From: Marinobacter alexandrii
GTDB lineage: Bacteria > Bacteroidota > Bacteroidia > Cytophagales > Cyclobacteriaceae
Direction of reading: 5' to 3'
Assembly (NCBI GenBank): GCA_039984955.1
Contig: JBDWTN010000005.1
Coordinates: 372,001 to 436,000 of the forward strand
DNA length: 64,000 nt
Positions 35,377-43,789 of this stretch are shown piece after piece. The notes beneath the pieces are model-generated. The model ran no database searches and had not been told where the DNA came from. It saw only the letters and a list, made by a program, of their open reading frames with translations. Each line of letters opens with the position of its first letter. The first letter of the stretch is position 1. Position numbers and translations under genes: made by a program.

Positions 35377-35993
35377 TTTATCGTATCAAATTGAATTCCT
35401 TTTGTCCTAAAATAGTTGAGAATTTCAGGTAAAATTATTTTAAGGTTACTGAAAGCTCTAAGACTATCATGAAAGACAAGGATGCTTCCTGGTTGAGCTT
35501 TTTTTAGTTTTTTAATTGATCGATTTACCTTCAATTTTGGATCAAAGTCCCAAGATAAATGGCTCCATATAATCAACCTGTATTGATTTAATTTTTTGAT
35601 TTGACTTTTTTTTACTCGTCCGTATGGTGGTCTAAACAAGTTATTCCTTTCACCTATCTTCTGAATTACATTGTCGCATCTCACAATATCCGAGATATAA
35701 TCTTCATCATGAATTTTCCAACCCTTAGGGTGACTGTAAGTATGATTGCAAATTCTATGTTCTTTCGAAACTATCTCGGTGGCTAACTCAGGATACTTCT
35801 CAATATTTTTTCCCAGGCAAAAAAAAGTCGCTTTTGCACCATACTTTTCCAATTCATCTAAGACCCAGCGTGTTACCAATGGATCTGGACCATCGTCAAA
35901 AGTGAGATAGATCTTATTATCCGAAGGAATACGATAGGTTAGTGTTGGGTAAAAAGCCTTAATAATCCAGGGTGTACGATAGAAGCGGATCAT
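35373..35993 (-). CDS. Polysaccharide deacetylase (NodB fold)
   Basis: 206 residues. NodB motifs: YLTFDDGPDP (catalytic Asp and metal Asp), NHTYSHPKGW (metal His pair) and LFRPPYGR. The short N-terminus (RFYRTPWIIKAFYP) has no clear signal peptide, so it may act from the cytoplasmic or membrane face. It removes acetyl groups from N-acetylated sugars in peptidoglycan or exopolysaccharide. It is joined by 4-bp overlaps to genes on both sides, in an operon with a GT2 enzyme. Confidence 0.9.
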   Translation of the reverse strand: MIRFYRTPWIIKAFYPTLTYRIPSDNKIYLTFDDGPDPLVTRWVLDELEKYGAKATFFCLGKNIEKYPELATEIVSKEHRICNHTYSHPKGWKIHDEDYISDIVRCDNVIQKIGERNNLFRPPYGRVKKSQIKKLNQYRLIIWSHLSWDFDPKLKVNRSIKKLKKAQPGSILVFHDSLRAFSNLKIILPEILNYFRTKGIQFDTIK

Positions 35994-37177
35994 TTATTCT
36001 GAACTAAACAAGAAAGCATCGTGATATCATCGTGAAATGGTCTATCCCCTTTAAACTCGTTTAAATATTCAAGTATTTGACCATGAAATTCTGATAGATC
36101 TTCAGGACACTCTCGCTCTAGGATTTTCAGTAACCTTTCAAATTCAAATGCTTCATCCTCCTCATTAAATGTTTCTGTTAAGCCATCTGTATAGGTAAAA
36201 AGAAAAAATTCATCTAGATCATTAATATGCTTTGTCTCAATAAATGGCAGAGGGTCAAACATGCCAAGCACTGTGGTGCCATCATTCAGAAGCTCGATTC
36301 TATTTTCGTGCTTTAGAATAATCTCATTATGGCCGCAATTAATATACTCCAACACTTTCGTTTTGAAGTCATAGATACCTGCAAAGAATGTAATGAAATT
36401 CTCAGCATTGCCGCTTACGAATGTGCTGTGATTTAATTCTGTGACGATCTCTTTAAGATCTTTTGTCTGGCGAACAAGTGCTCTTAATGATGCTTGAAAA
36501 TTTGACATTAAAAGTGCTGCCGGCACACCTTTTCCTGAAACATCTGCTATACAAGCAAGAAATTTATTTTCATCAATTTGAATGTAATCGTAATAATCTC
36601 CACCCACATCATGATGAGGTAAATAAAATGCCTCAATCTGAAGTCTCTCAATCTTTGGAAGTTCTTTAGGAAACAAGAAGTTTTGAACCTTCTTTGCAAT
36701 CTCTAGCTCCCGTCTGTAAGCTTCTTGTTCCATTTGTTGCCGAGCCAATCGCTTATTCTCGATTGCTACAAGAATAATATTTGTCAATGCATTTAAAAAT
36801 CGGTCCTGGACACCCAGTTTAGTTTCTGATTCAAGAAAGACCACTGATAATAACTTGCTTTTGTGATATACGGGGAAAACAGAATCAAACTCATCAAACG
36901 AGGCTTCTACAACCCCTATCTGGTTTTTTATCTCCTTATATTCATCTGGAAGCGAGCTTCCGATTAAATCATTCTTTGTACCAAAATTCACTCGGCAAAC
37001 CCACTCCCCTTTTTGCTGAGTATACAGGGCTAGTTTATTGATTTTAAGGTCCGCCAAAAGAGTGAACTTATAGATCTTAAGAAGGTCGTCTTCGGGTAAA
37101 TTATTATTTACTGCCTGAGTTACTTCTAGAAGAGCATTGAGTTGTAAATCCTTTATGTCAAGCGAAGTTCCCTTCAT
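35990..37177 (-). CDS. GAF plus SpoIIE/PP2C serine phosphatase
   Basis: 395 residues. Residues about 15-155 look like a GAF sensory domain, then a coiled linker (RRELEIAKKVQNFLFPKELP) and the SpoIIE phosphatase with HHDVGGDYYDYI, IADVSGKGVPAALLMSN, NCGHNEIIL and TYTDGLTETFN, all metal-ligand motifs. It resembles RsbU/RsbP, which dephosphorylate anti-anti-sigma factors. No STAS or kinase gene is in the same operon. The adjacent 84-residue protein gene overlaps by 4 bp. Confidence 0.92.
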   Translation of the reverse strand: MKGTSLDIKDLQLNALLEVTQAVNNNLPEDDLLKIYKFTLLADLKINKLALYTQQKGEWVCRVNFGTKNDLIGSSLPDEYKEIKNQIGVVEASFDEFDSVFPVYHKSKLLSVVFLESETKLGVQDRFLNALTNIILVAIENKRLARQQMEQEAYRRELEIAKKVQNFLFPKELPKIERLQIEAFYLPHHDVGGDYYDYIQIDENKFLACIADVSGKGVPAALLMSNFQASLRALVRQTKDLKEIVTELNHSTFVSGNAENFITFFAGIYDFKTKVLEYINCGHNEIILKHENRIELLNDGTTVLGMFDPLPFIETKHINDLDEFFLFTYTDGLTETFNEEDEAFEFERLLKILERECPEDLSEFHGQILEYLNEFKGDRPFHDDITMLSCLVQNK

Positions 37178-37428
37178 TGAGAGTTGTGTTCAAATAATCC
37201 TTTTTTAGATGCTAAATAAAAATAACGCTCGAAGTTTTTTTCAAAATCCAACTGATCGATTTCTGATTCTTCATCGACAGACTTGTATATTCTTACCCAT
37301 CCTTTTTGAGCCAGATTAATCAAATTGACTTTGAGTTGCTCATCAGAAAATTCTGTGGCTTCTTTCAAGTTCATGTAAGTTGTCACAAAATACAATTCAT
37401 CTAGAATATCAAACTCCTCGTCGGTCAT
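37174..37428 (-). CDS. Hypothetical 84-residue protein
   Basis: Starts at the ATG that overlaps the stop of the GT2 gene by 4 bp (MTDEEFDILDELYF); a TTG seven codons upstream is possible but less likely. The sequence is acidic and helical, with NLAQKGWVRIY that recalls the wing of a winged helix. It may be a small regulator paired with the downstream phosphatase. No family recognised. Confidence 0.7.
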   Translation of the reverse strand: MTDEEFDILDELYFVTTYMNLKEATEFSDEQLKVNLINLAQKGWVRIYKSVDEESEIDQLDFEKNFERYFYLASKKGLFEHNSQ

Positions 37429-38531
37429 CTGTATTTTCTTCCTTTCCAAGTATATGATCCAAAGATAGAATTCATACCCATGAATAAGACATGTAAAGGA
37501 TAAATTATTTGAAATATTAGTAATGGTAGAAAGGTGTTCTTGCCTTTAAGAAATTTATTGATGGGTGCTACGAAAGCGAACATTGAGAAAAACCTCAGAG
37601 CTACAATAATGATTATTACATCATATTCAAACAGTTCAAAAAAAGATCCAATTAAAGCGCCAAAGAAAATCAGATAGTCTAGGAAAAATAGGATAGCACT
37701 TAATCTTACTCTCCAGTTCTTATTATACTTCCATTTGCTAGTCCACCTCGTACGTTGGTTAATAAATGAACTCATTTTTTTGTGTGCGGATGTGTTAACA
37801 ATTGCCTTTTCTGATTTTAAAAATTCTGTTGAATTTGGAAATTCACGCATGATATTGAAGAGTAGAAATTCATCATCTCCGGATGGAGTGAATAGGTTAT
37901 TTTCGTATCCTCCCACTGCTTCAAATGCTTTTTTTCTAAAGCCTAAGTTTGCTCCACTACACATGCTTGGATTTTCCTTTGAGATAGTAACAGCTCCAAA
38001 TCCCATCAATCCAGCAAACTCAACCTGTTGCAATCTCGCAAAAAACTTAACTCCCTGAATGGCCACAGGCCCTGCTACCATATTTGTAGTCTCTTCAAAT
38101 GCATCATTATATGATTTAATCCATTTTTCCCCAAACCAGCAATCTGCATCAGTGGTTAAGATGATTTCATGTTGGGCAGCCTTTATTGCAGCAGTTAAGG
38201 CATGCTTCTTTCCTTGTGTATTTTCATCAAGCAGCTGCACCAATCGAATATTGACCTCCAAGGTGTCCTTAAGTCGATTCACAATCGTTGCTGTTTGATC
38301 TTCTGAGAAATCGTCCACTACAATTACTTCAAAAAGTTTACTCGGATAATCCTGTGCTGCCAGTCTCTCCAGTATTCGGCCCACATTAACCTCTTCATTC
38401 CGCACGGGAATGATCACTGAGAAAGGAGTCAGCGAATCTTTAGATGCTGCTGAAGGTATTTGTCTCCAGCTATATGCAAGCCGCAGATAGAATAAAACAT
38501 GAAGAATTGTGAATGCCGCAATCAGAATCAT
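37425..38531 (-). CDS. Membrane family 2 glycosyltransferase
   Basis: 368 residues: one N-terminal helix, a GT2 domain with FSVIIPVRNEEVNV, the VIVVDDFSED nucleotide-sugar site, TTDADCWFG (DxD type), SGDDEFL and the QRTRW motif of processive or lipid-linked enzymes, then three C-terminal helices. It probably adds a sugar to a lipid carrier or polymer at the membrane. First gene of the operon and neighbour to a flippase-like protein gene. Confidence 0.9.
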   Translation of the reverse strand: MILIAAFTILHVLFYLRLAYSWRQIPSAASKDSLTPFSVIIPVRNEEVNVGRILERLAAQDYPSKLFEVIVVDDFSEDQTATIVNRLKDTLEVNIRLVQLLDENTQGKKHALTAAIKAAQHEIILTTDADCWFGEKWIKSYNDAFEETTNMVAGPVAIQGVKFFARLQQVEFAGLMGFGAVTISKENPSMCSGANLGFRKKAFEAVGGYENNLFTPSGDDEFLLFNIMREFPNSTEFLKSEKAIVNTSAHKKMSSFINQRTRWTSKWKYNKNWRVRLSAILFFLDYLIFFGALIGSFFELFEYDVIIIIVALRFFSMFAFVAPINKFLKGKNTFLPLLIFQIIYPLHVLFMGMNSIFGSYTWKGRKYR

Positions 38532-38619
38532 TATTGCGCAATGTTAACTCCAATAATTTGAGAGGTATTTATCAATCACGTAAAAATGAAGAAGTAATAA
38601 GTGCACTAACTAACATTGT

Positions 38620-39522
38620 TCAACCGGCTAATGATGGCTTAAATCGCCACAAAAAAATCAAACCGATGAAAGATGGAATCACTGTATTTATGATCCATAT
38701 TAAAAAAATTGGAATGATCGCCAATTGAAGTTCACTCACATACGGTTGAAAGAATAAAATTCCTGAAGCTTCTCTTATTCCCAAACCTCCCAAAAATAGT
38801 GGTAGTATTGATCGTATGAGGAAAATCCATCCGATACCTGCAATGAGTAGATTTGCTGATAGTGCTGGCAAGAAAAGTTTAAGTAACAAGAAAAACTGGA
38901 GCACAAAGACAGTATATCTCAAAAAAGAAAGTCCGATAATCTGAATCAATACTTTTCTTTGCATCTGTATAAAATATGTGGTAAATCGAATGAATGATTT
39001 TCTAAATAGGAATCCCACAGATAGAATTATTGGAATTACCATTACCATCCACCAGTTCCAATCGTATTCTACTGCTAGGCAGTTTATTCCATAAACACCC
39101 AATAGTAAAGTGAAAGTGAGCATAATCCCACGATTGAGCACGACTGCTGATGTTGCTTGATATTTATCTTGCTGCTGTGATATACGTGTGAGCAAATCCC
39201 CAGAAGTTAAAGGCAGTACCCAGTTCAGAGCCAGTCCGCCTAACACTGCTTTCCATGCATCTATGATCGATATCGTTTCGAAGATTTCGATGGAAATTTT
39301 CCATCTGAGAGACTCGAGGAACCAATTGATGAGCATTAAACCAAATACTAGCGTAAGTGTAAGTTCAATTCCTTCTGGAATCTTTGTTTCATCAAATGAA
39401 ATGGATTGATCTTGTAGCTTGGTAAGTAGAAAAAATAAACAACCGACAAGAAGAAACATTTTCACCAACCCAATGATCCATGGCTTTTGAAGGTAGTTTG
39501 AATGGTTGTTCTTAATTTGCAT
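38620..39522 (-). CDS. Flippase-like membrane protein (AglD/LPG synthase transmembrane family)
   Basis: 300 residues with about eight hydrophobic helices. The family motif GGLGIREA appears near the C-terminus, and [15 protein letters not shown] near residue 95 fits the conserved first half. Such proteins move or modify lipid-linked compounds. It uses ATG at 39522; a TTG directly before it adds one residue. Its start nearly touches ruvC on the other strand. The GT2 operon begins 88 bp after its stop, so a joint role in a glycolipid is possible. Confidence 0.85.
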   Translation of the reverse strand: MQIKNNHSNYLQKPWIIGLVKMFLLVGCLFFLLTKLQDQSISFDETKIPEGIELTLTLVFGLMLINWFLESLRWKISIEIFETISIIDAWKAVLGGLALNWVLPLTSGDLLTRISQQQDKYQATSAVVLNRGIMLTFTLLLGVYGINCLAVEYDWNWWMVMVIPIILSVGFLFRKSFIRFTTYFIQMQRKVLIQIIGLSFLRYTVFVLQFFLLLKLFLPALSANLLIAGIGWIFLIRSILPLFLGGLGIREASGILFFQPYVSELQLAIIPIFLIWIINTVIPSFIGLIFLWRFKPSLAG

Positions 39523-39525
39523 CAA

Positions 39526-40080
39526 GTGGCGATTAAAGAGCGAATCATATTAGGAATAGATCCAGGTACGAATGTAATGGGATATGGTTTGATCCATTGC
39601 AAGGGTGAAAAAATGAGTGTTATCCAGTTTGGGGTAATTCATTTAAGCAAGTATAAAAATCACGAGATTAAACTCAAGAAGATATTTGACCGTGTCACAG
39701 AATTAATCAAAGAATACCTACCAGACGAAGTGGCTTTAGAAGCTCCTTTCTTTGGAAAGAATGTTCAATCAATGCTTAAGCTTGGAAGAGCTCAAGGAGT
39801 AGCCATGGCAGCTGCTCTGAATAGAGACACTCCTATCCATGAATATGCTCCTAAGAAAGTAAAGCAATCAGTCACTGGAAATGGAAACGCAAGCAAAGAG
39901 CAAGTAGCTCATATGATTCAAATGCTACTTAAGTTTGAAGAAGCTCCTAAGCTACTCGATGCAACAGATGCACTTGCAGTAGCAATATGCCATCATTATA
40001 CCTCTAAATCGGTATTAGGAGGTGGTGGAAAGAAAAGCTGGAAATCCTTTATTACGGACAATCCAGGCAGGGTGAAGTGA
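39526..40080 (+). CDS. ruvC: Holliday junction resolvase RuvC
   Basis: 184 residues from GTG at 39526 giving (M)[15 protein letters not shown]. An ATG at 39502 would add eight residues and overlap the divergent gene's start by 21 bp. Catalytic acids: Asp in [13 protein letters not shown], Glu in [10 protein letters not shown], and two Asp in [13 protein letters not shown]. It cuts Holliday junctions with RuvAB. The C-terminus has a GGGGKKSW linker and short tail. Confidence 0.95.
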   Translation: MAIKERIILGIDPGTNVMGYGLIHCKGEKMSVIQFGVIHLSKYKNHEIKLKKIFDRVTELIKEYLPDEVALEAPFFGKNVQSMLKLGRAQGVAMAAALNRDTPIHEYAPKKVKQSVTGNGNASKEQVAHMIQMLLKFEEAPKLLDATDALAVAICHHYTSKSVLGGGGKKSWKSFITDNPGRVK

Positions 40081-40146
40081 TTTGGAAATTGGTTTAACCA
40101 AATTTCATAACCTGATTTTGCTTATTCGCAACAATCCAAAGACAAT

Positions 40147-40170
40147 AAAAAAAACCCACTTCAAATGGGT
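40147..40170 (-). terminator. Terminator of the greA-HIT operon
   Basis: Short stem ACCCA/TGGGT (40154-40158, 40166-40170) with T run on the minus strand, 24 nt past the HIT stop codon. Weak stem but good U tract. Confidence 0.6.
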
Positions 40171-40193
40171 CCAACAATTAATAGCTAAAGCAT

Positions 40194-40592
40194 CTACCTA
40201 TCGAAGGCCTCTTTGATTTTTTTTGCTGTTGCTGTAAGTTCTTCCTTGCTAGGAGAAAGCTTCATTTGGCTGAAGTTCATATCGTTAACCGCATTAATCG
40301 GAATCAGGTGAACATGAGCATGCGGAACCTCCAATCCTATAACTGAAACTCCTATTCTCTTACATGTAACAACCTCCTCAATTGCTTTTGCAACTCCTTT
40401 TGAGAAAGAAAACAATCCTGCAAGTGTTTGATGATCGAGATCAAAAACGTAATCAACTTCCTTCTTTGGAATGACTAACGTATGTCCTTCAATTAATGGA
40501 TTAATATCCAGAAAAGCCAAATAGTTTTCGTCCTCCGCGACAATATGCGCAGGAATCTCGCGCTCAACAATTTTTGTAAAAACACTCGCCAT
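40194..40592 (-). CDS. HIT-family nucleotide hydrolase
   Basis: 132 residues. The HIT triad HxHxH is in VPHAHVHLIPI (about 97-103), preceded by FLDINPLIEGHTLVIPKKEV. The family hydrolyses adenosine 5'-phosphoramidate-type nucleotides. Its ATG overlaps the greA stop by 1 bp, so it is translated from the greA message. Confidence 0.94.
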   Translation of the reverse strand: MASVFTKIVEREIPAHIVAEDENYLAFLDINPLIEGHTLVIPKKEVDYVFDLDHQTLAGLFSFSKGVAKAIEEVVTCKRIGVSVIGLEVPHAHVHLIPINAVNDMNFSQMKLSPSKEELTATAKKIKEAFDR

Positions 40593-41062
40593 TAGACCGA
40601 GATATTCATTATTTCAAATTCAATATCGCCGGCAGGCACCTTAATCATTGCTTTCTCGCCTTTCTTCTTGCCAAGTAATCCTTTACCGATTGGTGATTGG
40701 ATTGATATTTTTCCACTTTTCAGGTCCGCTTCTTCTTCTGCTACCAGCTGATAAGTAACCTCCATGTTGTTTTTCTTGTTCTTGATCTTTACGGTAGACA
40801 AAATCGAGACCTTAGAAGTATCAATCGTAGATTCATCAATCACACGTGCATCTCCTACTACCTTCTCCAGCTTGGATATCTTTAATTCCAAAAGCCCTTG
40901 AGCTTCCTTAGCTGCATCATATTCGGCATTCTCACTCAAGTCTCCTTTATCACGAGCTTCAGCAATTTGCTTTGCCATATCTGACCTTCCTTTAGTCTTA
41001 AGTTCGTTCAACTCAGTTTTGAGTTTCTCAAGTCCGTCTTTCGTATAATAATTAACCGCCAT
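40592..41062 (-). CDS. greA: Transcription elongation factor GreA
   Basis: 156 residues from MAVNYYTKDGLEKLK, the usual length. The coiled-coil tip acids are in DLSENAEYDAAKEAQ, and the C-terminal domain has SPIGKGLLGKKKGE. It rescues backtracked RNA polymerase by stimulating RNA cleavage. An ATG eight codons upstream (41086) is rejected: it lies inside a leader terminator stem-tail and gives atypical residues. See the leader hairpin at 41084-41118. Confidence 0.95.
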   Translation of the reverse strand: MAVNYYTKDGLEKLKTELNELKTKGRSDMAKQIAEARDKGDLSENAEYDAAKEAQGLLELKISKLEKVVGDARVIDESTIDTSKVSILSTVKIKNKKNNMEVTYQLVAEEEADLKSGKISIQSPIGKGLLGKKKGEKAMIKVPAGDIEFEIMNISV

Positions 41063-41083
41063 AATTGTTCTTACCCCTTTAAA

Positions 41084-41118
41084 CAAAAAATAACGGCCTC
41101 TGGATGAAGCCGTTTTTC
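41084..41118 (-). terminator. Intrinsic terminator hairpin in the greA leader
   Basis: On the minus strand AACGGC/GCCGTT (41109-41114 with 41092-41097), extended by a GA/TC pair across one mismatch, is followed by ATTTTTTG. It lies between the promoter at 41142-41172 and the greA ATG at 41062. There is no minus-strand gene just upstream that it could serve, so premature termination of greA transcription is the natural reading. Confidence 0.7.
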
Positions 41119-41141
41119 TCTATCGTCGTATTTTGATAGGG

Positions 41142-41172
41142 CAAATATACATCATTGATTAAGTGAAATCAA
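41142..41172 (-). promoter_or_regulatory. greA promoter
   Basis: Minus strand TATATTTG (41142-41149) matches TAnnTTTG, with TTG at 41170-41172 about 20 nt upstream. The predicted start near 41136 gives a leader of about 75 nt that contains the terminator hairpin. Confidence 0.65.
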
Positions 41173-41407
41173 GAAAGTATGGGTTTTCAAAGTTATTAAC
41201 GATGATAAAGCAAGTATACATGCCTCATTAAATAGTTATAGCCAAATATTTGTATAATCCTATTGCGCTTCAAATGCAGAATTAGACCGTGAAATTTTAT
41301 CGTGAAAAACACGTAATTCACCCGAACTATTGGTAGGTACATCGGAATGCTAAAAACATGAAATACTATCTAAATAGCTTGCACTATCAAATGATTTGAC
41401 AATCACA
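41173..41407. other. Intergenic stretch between greA and the SpoIIAA-like gene
   Basis: No gene is supported. It is A+T-rich and holds a 10-bp palindrome CAAATATTTG and a small hairpin CGTG-AAAAA-CACG near 41301. A promoter for the SpoIIAA-like gene at 41408 probably lies here but none matches the consensus well. Confidence 0.5.
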
Positions 41408-41932
41408 ATGAAATCAACATTTTTAGACAACTATTTCTACCAAAACCCATCTTTCAAAGTAATTAGGGAACCTCAAGTCAGTAAGGGTCTTAGCACGCTA
41501 GATGCTCCTAATAAAACTAGGGAATTGAACTTTACAGTAGTGCACTCAATGAATGGAAGTACTTTTGAATTAGATAAAAATAATGGTATTGCTAGAATTA
41601 TTTGGAGAGGCCAAGTAGATATCCAAACTGCTAAGAAACTGGTCTCGATGGGAGCTGATTCGGTTGAATTTAATGGGTACAAGAAACTATTGCTGGATCG
41701 GTCAAATCTGATTGAGTTTGAAACTGAAGCTAGACTATGGATCAGAGAACTCCTAAAAACCAGAGCTAAGAAAATCGTAAGAAAAGTAAATAAGTTAGCT
41801 ATTGTAAAGGCAACAACTGCTAAAGGCAGCATTTTCAGCAATTTCATTGCTACCGCTATTAAGATTGTGATGCCAAACCTTGAAATGCAAGAGTTCAATA
41901 AAGAAGAGGAAGCTTTTGACTGGTTAGTTTAA
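41408..41932 (+). CDS. SpoIIAA/STAS-like protein, paralogue A
   Basis: 174 residues from ATG 41408; a TTG four codons upstream is less likely. Residues about 45-174 are a compact alpha/beta domain like the SpoIIAA-like (STAS) fold: NGIARIIWRGQVD, KKLLLDRSNLIEFETEARLW and a C-terminal FNKEEEAFDWLV helix. The first 45 residues are variable. It is strongly similar to the next gene (41-43 kb pair). No kinase or phosphatase gene adjoins it. Function unknown, possibly protein binding or stress adaptation. Confidence 0.75.
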   Translation: MKSTFLDNYFYQNPSFKVIREPQVSKGLSTLDAPNKTRELNFTVVHSMNGSTFELDKNNGIARIIWRGQVDIQTAKKLVSMGADSVEFNGYKKLLLDRSNLIEFETEARLWIRELLKTRAKKIVRKVNKLAIVKATTAKGSIFSNFIATAIKIVMPNLEMQEFNKEEEAFDWLV

Positions 41933-42152
41933 TTCAGTTCCTTTTTCTTTTCCAGTTGCCCTTTCAGTGTACAACGAATAAGCATTACTTGAATGCTATA
42001 TCCTAGTCTTAGGAGTCAAAGCTGGATTAAATCCAGACGTATTGTTCAAAGAATTCATTAATACTTCACTTCCTCATTTTTATTTTTTTGATCAAATCTT
42101 GAACAGGTAAAACCAGCCGTTCAACTAGAGTAGACATCCTTATATCGGATAA

Positions 42153-42180
42153 TTAATTATTATCAATTGATAATAATTAA
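42153..42180. promoter_or_regulatory. 28-bp perfect palindrome upstream of SpoIIAA-like paralogue B
   Basis: TTAATTATTATCAA is followed directly by its exact reverse complement with no loop. It lies 41 nt before the ATG at 42222, where an operator would sit. Being A+T-rich, it could also be a hairpin or cruciform. No T-tract follows, so it is not a terminator. Confidence 0.6.
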
Positions 42181-42221
42181 CTTACATACACTATTAACAT
42201 TCACCCTAATTCAACGCCTGT

Positions 42222-42851
42222 ATGAAATTTCCGTTCCTTAAAAACCTATTCGCTCAAAATCAACGTGCAACGACCCCAGTAAATGCTCAAAATATACCTG
42301 AACAAGAGGTAGATGATCTGATCAATGCTGCGGTAGAAGAAGCGATTACTAACACTCAATCAGAAGTAGTAAATAACAACACTCCAGCTGATATCCTAGA
42401 AAAGCCCACTGCTACACTAGCTAAAACCAGAGCACGCAGGCCCGTTAATTTCAAAATGATTTCAAACATGAACGGCAGCACATTTGAAGTAGATAAAGAT
42501 TATGGAATATCTCGGATTACCTGGAATGGAAAAGTAGACATGGAAACTGCCCGGAAACTTGTCACACTTGGGGCTGACTCAGTCGAGTTTCATAAATATA
42601 AAAAGCTATTGTTAGATCGATCAAACTTGATAGAATTTGATACACAAGCCAGAGTATGGATAAAGGGACTCTTAAAAACCAGGGCCAAAAAAATCGTTAA
42701 GATGGTCGACAAGTTGGCAATCATTAATCCTGAAACAGCTAGAGGAACTATTTTTAGCAATTTCATTGCCGCAGCAATAAAAATTGTGATGCCTAACCTT
42801 GTCATGCGAAAATTCAACTCTGAGGAAGAAGCAATTGATTGGTTGCTTTAA
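42222..42851 (+). CDS. SpoIIAA/STAS-like protein, paralogue B
   Basis: 209 residues. The C-terminal 130 or so match paralogue A block by block (MNGSTFEVDKDYGISRITW, KKLLLDRSNLIEFDTQARVW, NLVMRKFNSEEEAIDWLL). The first 70 residues are unrelated, Asn/Gln/Ala-rich and probably disordered. A tandem duplication with divergent N-termini is evident. It overlaps the convergent hydroxyacid dehydrogenase gene by 4 bp. Confidence 0.78.
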   Translation: MKFPFLKNLFAQNQRATTPVNAQNIPEQEVDDLINAAVEEAITNTQSEVVNNNTPADILEKPTATLAKTRARRPVNFKMISNMNGSTFEVDKDYGISRITWNGKVDMETARKLVTLGADSVEFHKYKKLLLDRSNLIEFDTQARVWIKGLLKTRAKKIVKMVDKLAIINPETARGTIFSNFIAAAIKIVMPNLVMRKFNSEEEAIDWLL

Positions 42852-43789
42852 TCGATCTCTTTTTTAATTTTTTCTGCGATCACCTGGCTGATTCGTTGAT
42901 AAGATTCGAAAGTCCAGCCTCCCACATGTGGGGTTATTAATACATTTGGCAAGGAAGAGAGTTGATTTAGCTGCGCTCTTTCTTCATCTGAATAGCTATT
43001 AAGCTTTTCATTCTCCAAAACATCTAGTCCTGCTCCATAGATCGTTCGATCCTCCAACATTTTAATCAGACCTTGGGTATCTAAAATTTCTCCACGAGCA
43101 GTATTGATGATCACTTTGAGGTTTTTGAATTTCCTGAGATATGACTCAGTAAAAAGGTGGCGAGTATCATCGTTTAGTGGAACATGAAGACTCAGAATCT
43201 CTGCCTTTTCTCTTAATTCATCCAGTCCCACATTTTTGATGAATCCTCCAGGAAAGTCCCCTTTAAATTTGTCATAGCCAATGATTTCACAGCCTAAAGC
43301 ACTAAGTTTAGAAGCAAATGCATAACCCATATTCCCAACTCCATATATTCCAACGATCTTTCCTTTCAGTTCTATTCCTCTATTCCCTTCCCTATTCCAG
43401 ATTCCTTTTTTTATTTCTTCAAATGAAGATGAGATTCTATGGAGTAATGAAAGCAACATACCCAAGGCATGTTCTGCCAGAGCATCTCTATTTCCTTCGG
43501 GTGCATTGATCATCTTGATACCCTTTGATTCTAAATATGTTTGATCAACTTTATCCACACCTGCACCTGCTCTTGCTACAAACTTTAGATTAGTTGCCAA
43601 ATCTAATACCTCACGATCCACAGAAGTTTTACTTCTAATTATCAATCCTTCAAATTGATGTATGATCTCCAAAATTCCTGCTCGATCAATTACAGGAAGG
43701 TAAACAGGCTCATACCCAGCTTCCCTAAGAAGTGGTAGAATCATTTCATGCATGTCATCTGCGATGAGTATGCGTTTCTTGTGTGTCAT
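42848..43789 (-). CDS. D-2-hydroxyacid dehydrogenase (phosphoglycerate dehydrogenase-like)
   Basis: 313 residues, without the ACT domain of full SerA. Seen: VARAGAGVDKVD, NAD fold VGIYGVGNMGYAFASKL, the catalytic Arg in INTARGEILD, Glu region GLDVLENEKLN and the catalytic His in LITPHVGGWTFES. The substrate may be 3-phosphoglycerate or another 2-hydroxyacid. Its ATG overlaps the mgtE stop by 4 bp. Confidence 0.9.
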   Translation of the reverse strand: MTHKKRILIADDMHEMILPLLREAGYEPVYLPVIDRAGILEIIHQFEGLIIRSKTSVDREVLDLATNLKFVARAGAGVDKVDQTYLESKGIKMINAPEGNRDALAEHALGMLLSLLHRISSSFEEIKKGIWNREGNRGIELKGKIVGIYGVGNMGYAFASKLSALGCEIIGYDKFKGDFPGGFIKNVGLDELREKAEILSLHVPLNDDTRHLFTESYLRKFKNLKVIINTARGEILDTQGLIKMLEDRTIYGAGLDVLENEKLNSYSDEERAQLNQLSSLPNVLITPHVGGWTFESYQRISQVIAEKIKKEID

